Shown here: positions 62,703 through 64,000 of the stretch, one piece after another
Numbering within the stretch: the first letter of the stretch is position 1
Layout of the letters: every line of letters starts with the position of its first letter
NCBI GenBank assembly: GCA_017993505.1
Contig: JAGOMP010000008.1
Coordinates: 1-64,000 of the forward strand
Length of the DNA stretch: 64,000 nucleotides
From: Planctomycetota bacterium
GTDB lineage: Bacteria; Planctomycetota; Uabimicrobiia; Uabimicrobiales; JABWCH01
Direction of reading: 5' to 3'
Program-made: the position numbers and the translations under genes
The notes under the pieces: model-generated
What the model saw: only the letters and a program-made list of their open reading frames with translations
The model's database searches: none
What the model was told of the DNA's origin: nothing

Positions 62703-64000
62703 TAACAACAACGACCGACATGGTGAAAAGTCCAAAGAAAGATTCTATCATCATAATGTAATTGAGACAACTTTGAGGATGTGGAATCCAAGTAGTGAGA
62801 GATGCGTTTGTAAAAATGCTGAAGGAAACTTGGAATGCATCTGCAAGTGAAATGGATGTTACATTAGGCAATTCTACTGGTATTAGGAAGTGTGTGCCAA
62901 AAATATAATAAATAAAGGCAAAGATAAAAATAACGATTAGAGCTGTGGCTAAAATATTAAGGGGTTTTGTTCCATATCCACACGATAGATCGAGTGTAGT
63001 CCAGTCTAGAAATTTTTTGATTTTATTGAGAATGCCAGTATTAGGAATCGTGTAGCGGGCTGTTCGTTTTTCCCATAAATACGCCCAGTCTTCTTGTCCA
63101 TATTCATTAATTTCTCGAAAGTTGTTTTTTAGAAGACCATATTCTTTTTGAGCTTGTCGGTAATGTTGTTTAATATGGCTATCTATATGTCCTTCCAGTT
63201 GTTCTGAAGTGAGAAAAAGTCGACCAAAATATGCATCTAAAAATCGAAATTTTGCTTCTTCACCTATTTTAGAGTCTTTAAAGTTAATGTTTTTTTCTGC
63301 ACAAATATGAGAAAGGTCAAATAGGCTGTTAATTTCTGATTCAAGGAATGTTAAGTCTTGGGTTATGGTAGCACCATTAAAGTAACATTCATCATGAAAT
63401 TTTGCATAATTAAAACTACACCATGCTGAAAATTGTGTGCCTTTGCATTTAAGGATATTGAAAAATTCTGATCCGCTAAAATCAACAATGTTTTGAAAAT
63501 GGGAATTGCTGAAGCTTGTTTCTTTTTGAAATATGCAGTTATTGAGATAGAATCTATGGTCGCAATATACGTCATTAAAGCTGGCAGAATCGTTAAAGTC
63601 TACTTCATTAAATTTAGCACCACGCTCAAAATAAGCATAGGAAAAAATGGCTTTTTTTTCAAATCTGGAACGGTTAAAAGAAGCGTATTTTTTAAATTTT
63701 GTTGTATTGAATCTTGTATCTTCTTGGAATATTGTTTTTGTAAAGTCAACTCCGTCTACAAAAGTTGCTTTATTGAATTGAGCATTTTTTTGAAAATGTG
63801 TTCCTTTAAAAGAGGCTTTCCCTAAGAAAATTGTGTTTGTAAAATCCACGTTTTCTAGAATATAGGAGTCTTGGAATGTGATATTTTCTAGAACACAATC
63901 TTGTAGTAAAATAGGAAAATCTATGTTGCTTTCTTTTTCATAAATATCTTGAATATAAGCATTTTGAATGGATTCACCTTCTTTTAAATAGGAAATGGCT
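62677..64000 (-). CDS. Pentapeptide-repeat protein with C-terminal channel-like domain (5' end beyond window)
   Basis: The frame stays open to the window edge, so the start is missing; the GTG at 63849 is inside the repeat region and is not a credible start. The visible ~440 residues begin with LKEGESIQNAYIQ, then about 38 pentapeptide-type repeats (F-[NK]-x-[AS]-x-F rhythm, e.g. KASFKGTHFQKNAQFNKATF), which form a square beta-helix. The end has two membrane helices (LATALIVIFIFAFIYYIF and YIMMIESFFGLFTMSVVVVTF) around SIFTNASLTTWIP, the plan of two-helix ion channels (Ion_trans_2), but no GYG filter is seen. Function unknown; sensing or channel role inferred. Confidence 0.82.
   Translation of the reverse strand, partial: AISYLKEGESIQNAYIQDIYEKESNIDFPILLQDCVLENITFQDSYILENVDFTNTIFLGKASFKGTHFQKNAQFNKATFVDGVDFTKTIFQEDTRFNTTKFKKYASFNRSRFEKKAIFSYAYFERGAKFNEVDFNDSASFNDVYCDHRFYLNNCIFQKETSFSNSHFQNIVDFSGSEFFNILKCKGTQFSAWCSFNYAKFHDECYFNGATITQDLTFLESEINSLFDLSHICAEKNINFKDSKIGEEAKFRFLDAYFGRLFLTSEQLEGHIDSHIKQHYRQAQKEYGLLKNNFREINEYGQEDWAYLWEKRTARYTIPNTGILNKIKKFLDWTTLDLSCGYGTKPLNILATALIVIFIFAFIYYIFGTHFLIPVELPNVTSISLADAFQVSFSIFTNASLTTWIPHPQSCLNYIMMIESFFGLFTMSVVVVTFSRKVIR

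Overview
The window comes from an AT-rich bacterial chromosome (about one third G+C by eye) with a Gram-negative envelope: a TolC-like channel, a TamB-like protein, an O-antigen-ligase-like enzyme and several lipoproteins. Eukaryote-like Ser/Thr kinases, kinase-linked zinc ribbons, stand-alone MshEN-type domains, a caspase-like lipoprotein and the hopanoid gene hpnJ together suggest the Planctomycetota/PVC group. That placement is inferred from gene content; there is no rRNA or other marker here.

Layout. 1-617: G-rich minisatellite and a terminator. 618-4402 (-): four-gene type IV pilin-like cluster. 4466-9551: small alarmone hydrolase, a lipoprotein, a three-gene operon (MshEN domain, HU-like/receiver/GHKL ATPase fusion, JAMM peptidase), a cystatin-like lipoprotein and tatD. 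9844-14507: methyltransferase, gshB, zinc ribbon, Ser/Thr kinase and caspase-like lipoprotein. 14726-18087: lepB, plsC, hpnJ and a 52-residue membrane protein. 18294-21799: SpoIIE-type phosphatase and a kinase. 21988-24901 (-): three tandem NHLP-type RiPP precursors with Cys-rich cores, then a TolC-like gene. tRNA-Phe and tRNA-Pro follow. 25801-33485: a fused peptide-type ABC ATPase, a tamB-like gene broken at an A8 tract, and a MATE exporter. 33661-38234: O-antigen-ligase-like protein and an AddA/UvrD-like helicase. 38335-48454: a pseudokinase and a double-kinase protein diverging from a 26-bp perfect palindrome, then another membrane kinase. 48488-64000: two small or unknown membrane proteins, transketolase, htpG, a membrane-anchored multi-OB-fold protein, a large DUF4175-like membrane protein, obgE, a TPR metallopeptidase and a pentapeptide-repeat channel-like protein cut by the window edge.

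Signalling dominates: six kinase-like domains in five proteins, one SpoIIE phosphatase and one RsbW-like ATPase. The best candidates for undescribed biology are the Cys-rich RiPP precursor array, the MshEN/HU-REC-GHKL/JAMM operon, the kinase with a coiled-coil insertion in its activation segment, and a recurrent pattern in which the 3' ends of genes are tandemly duplicated into the downstream spacer.
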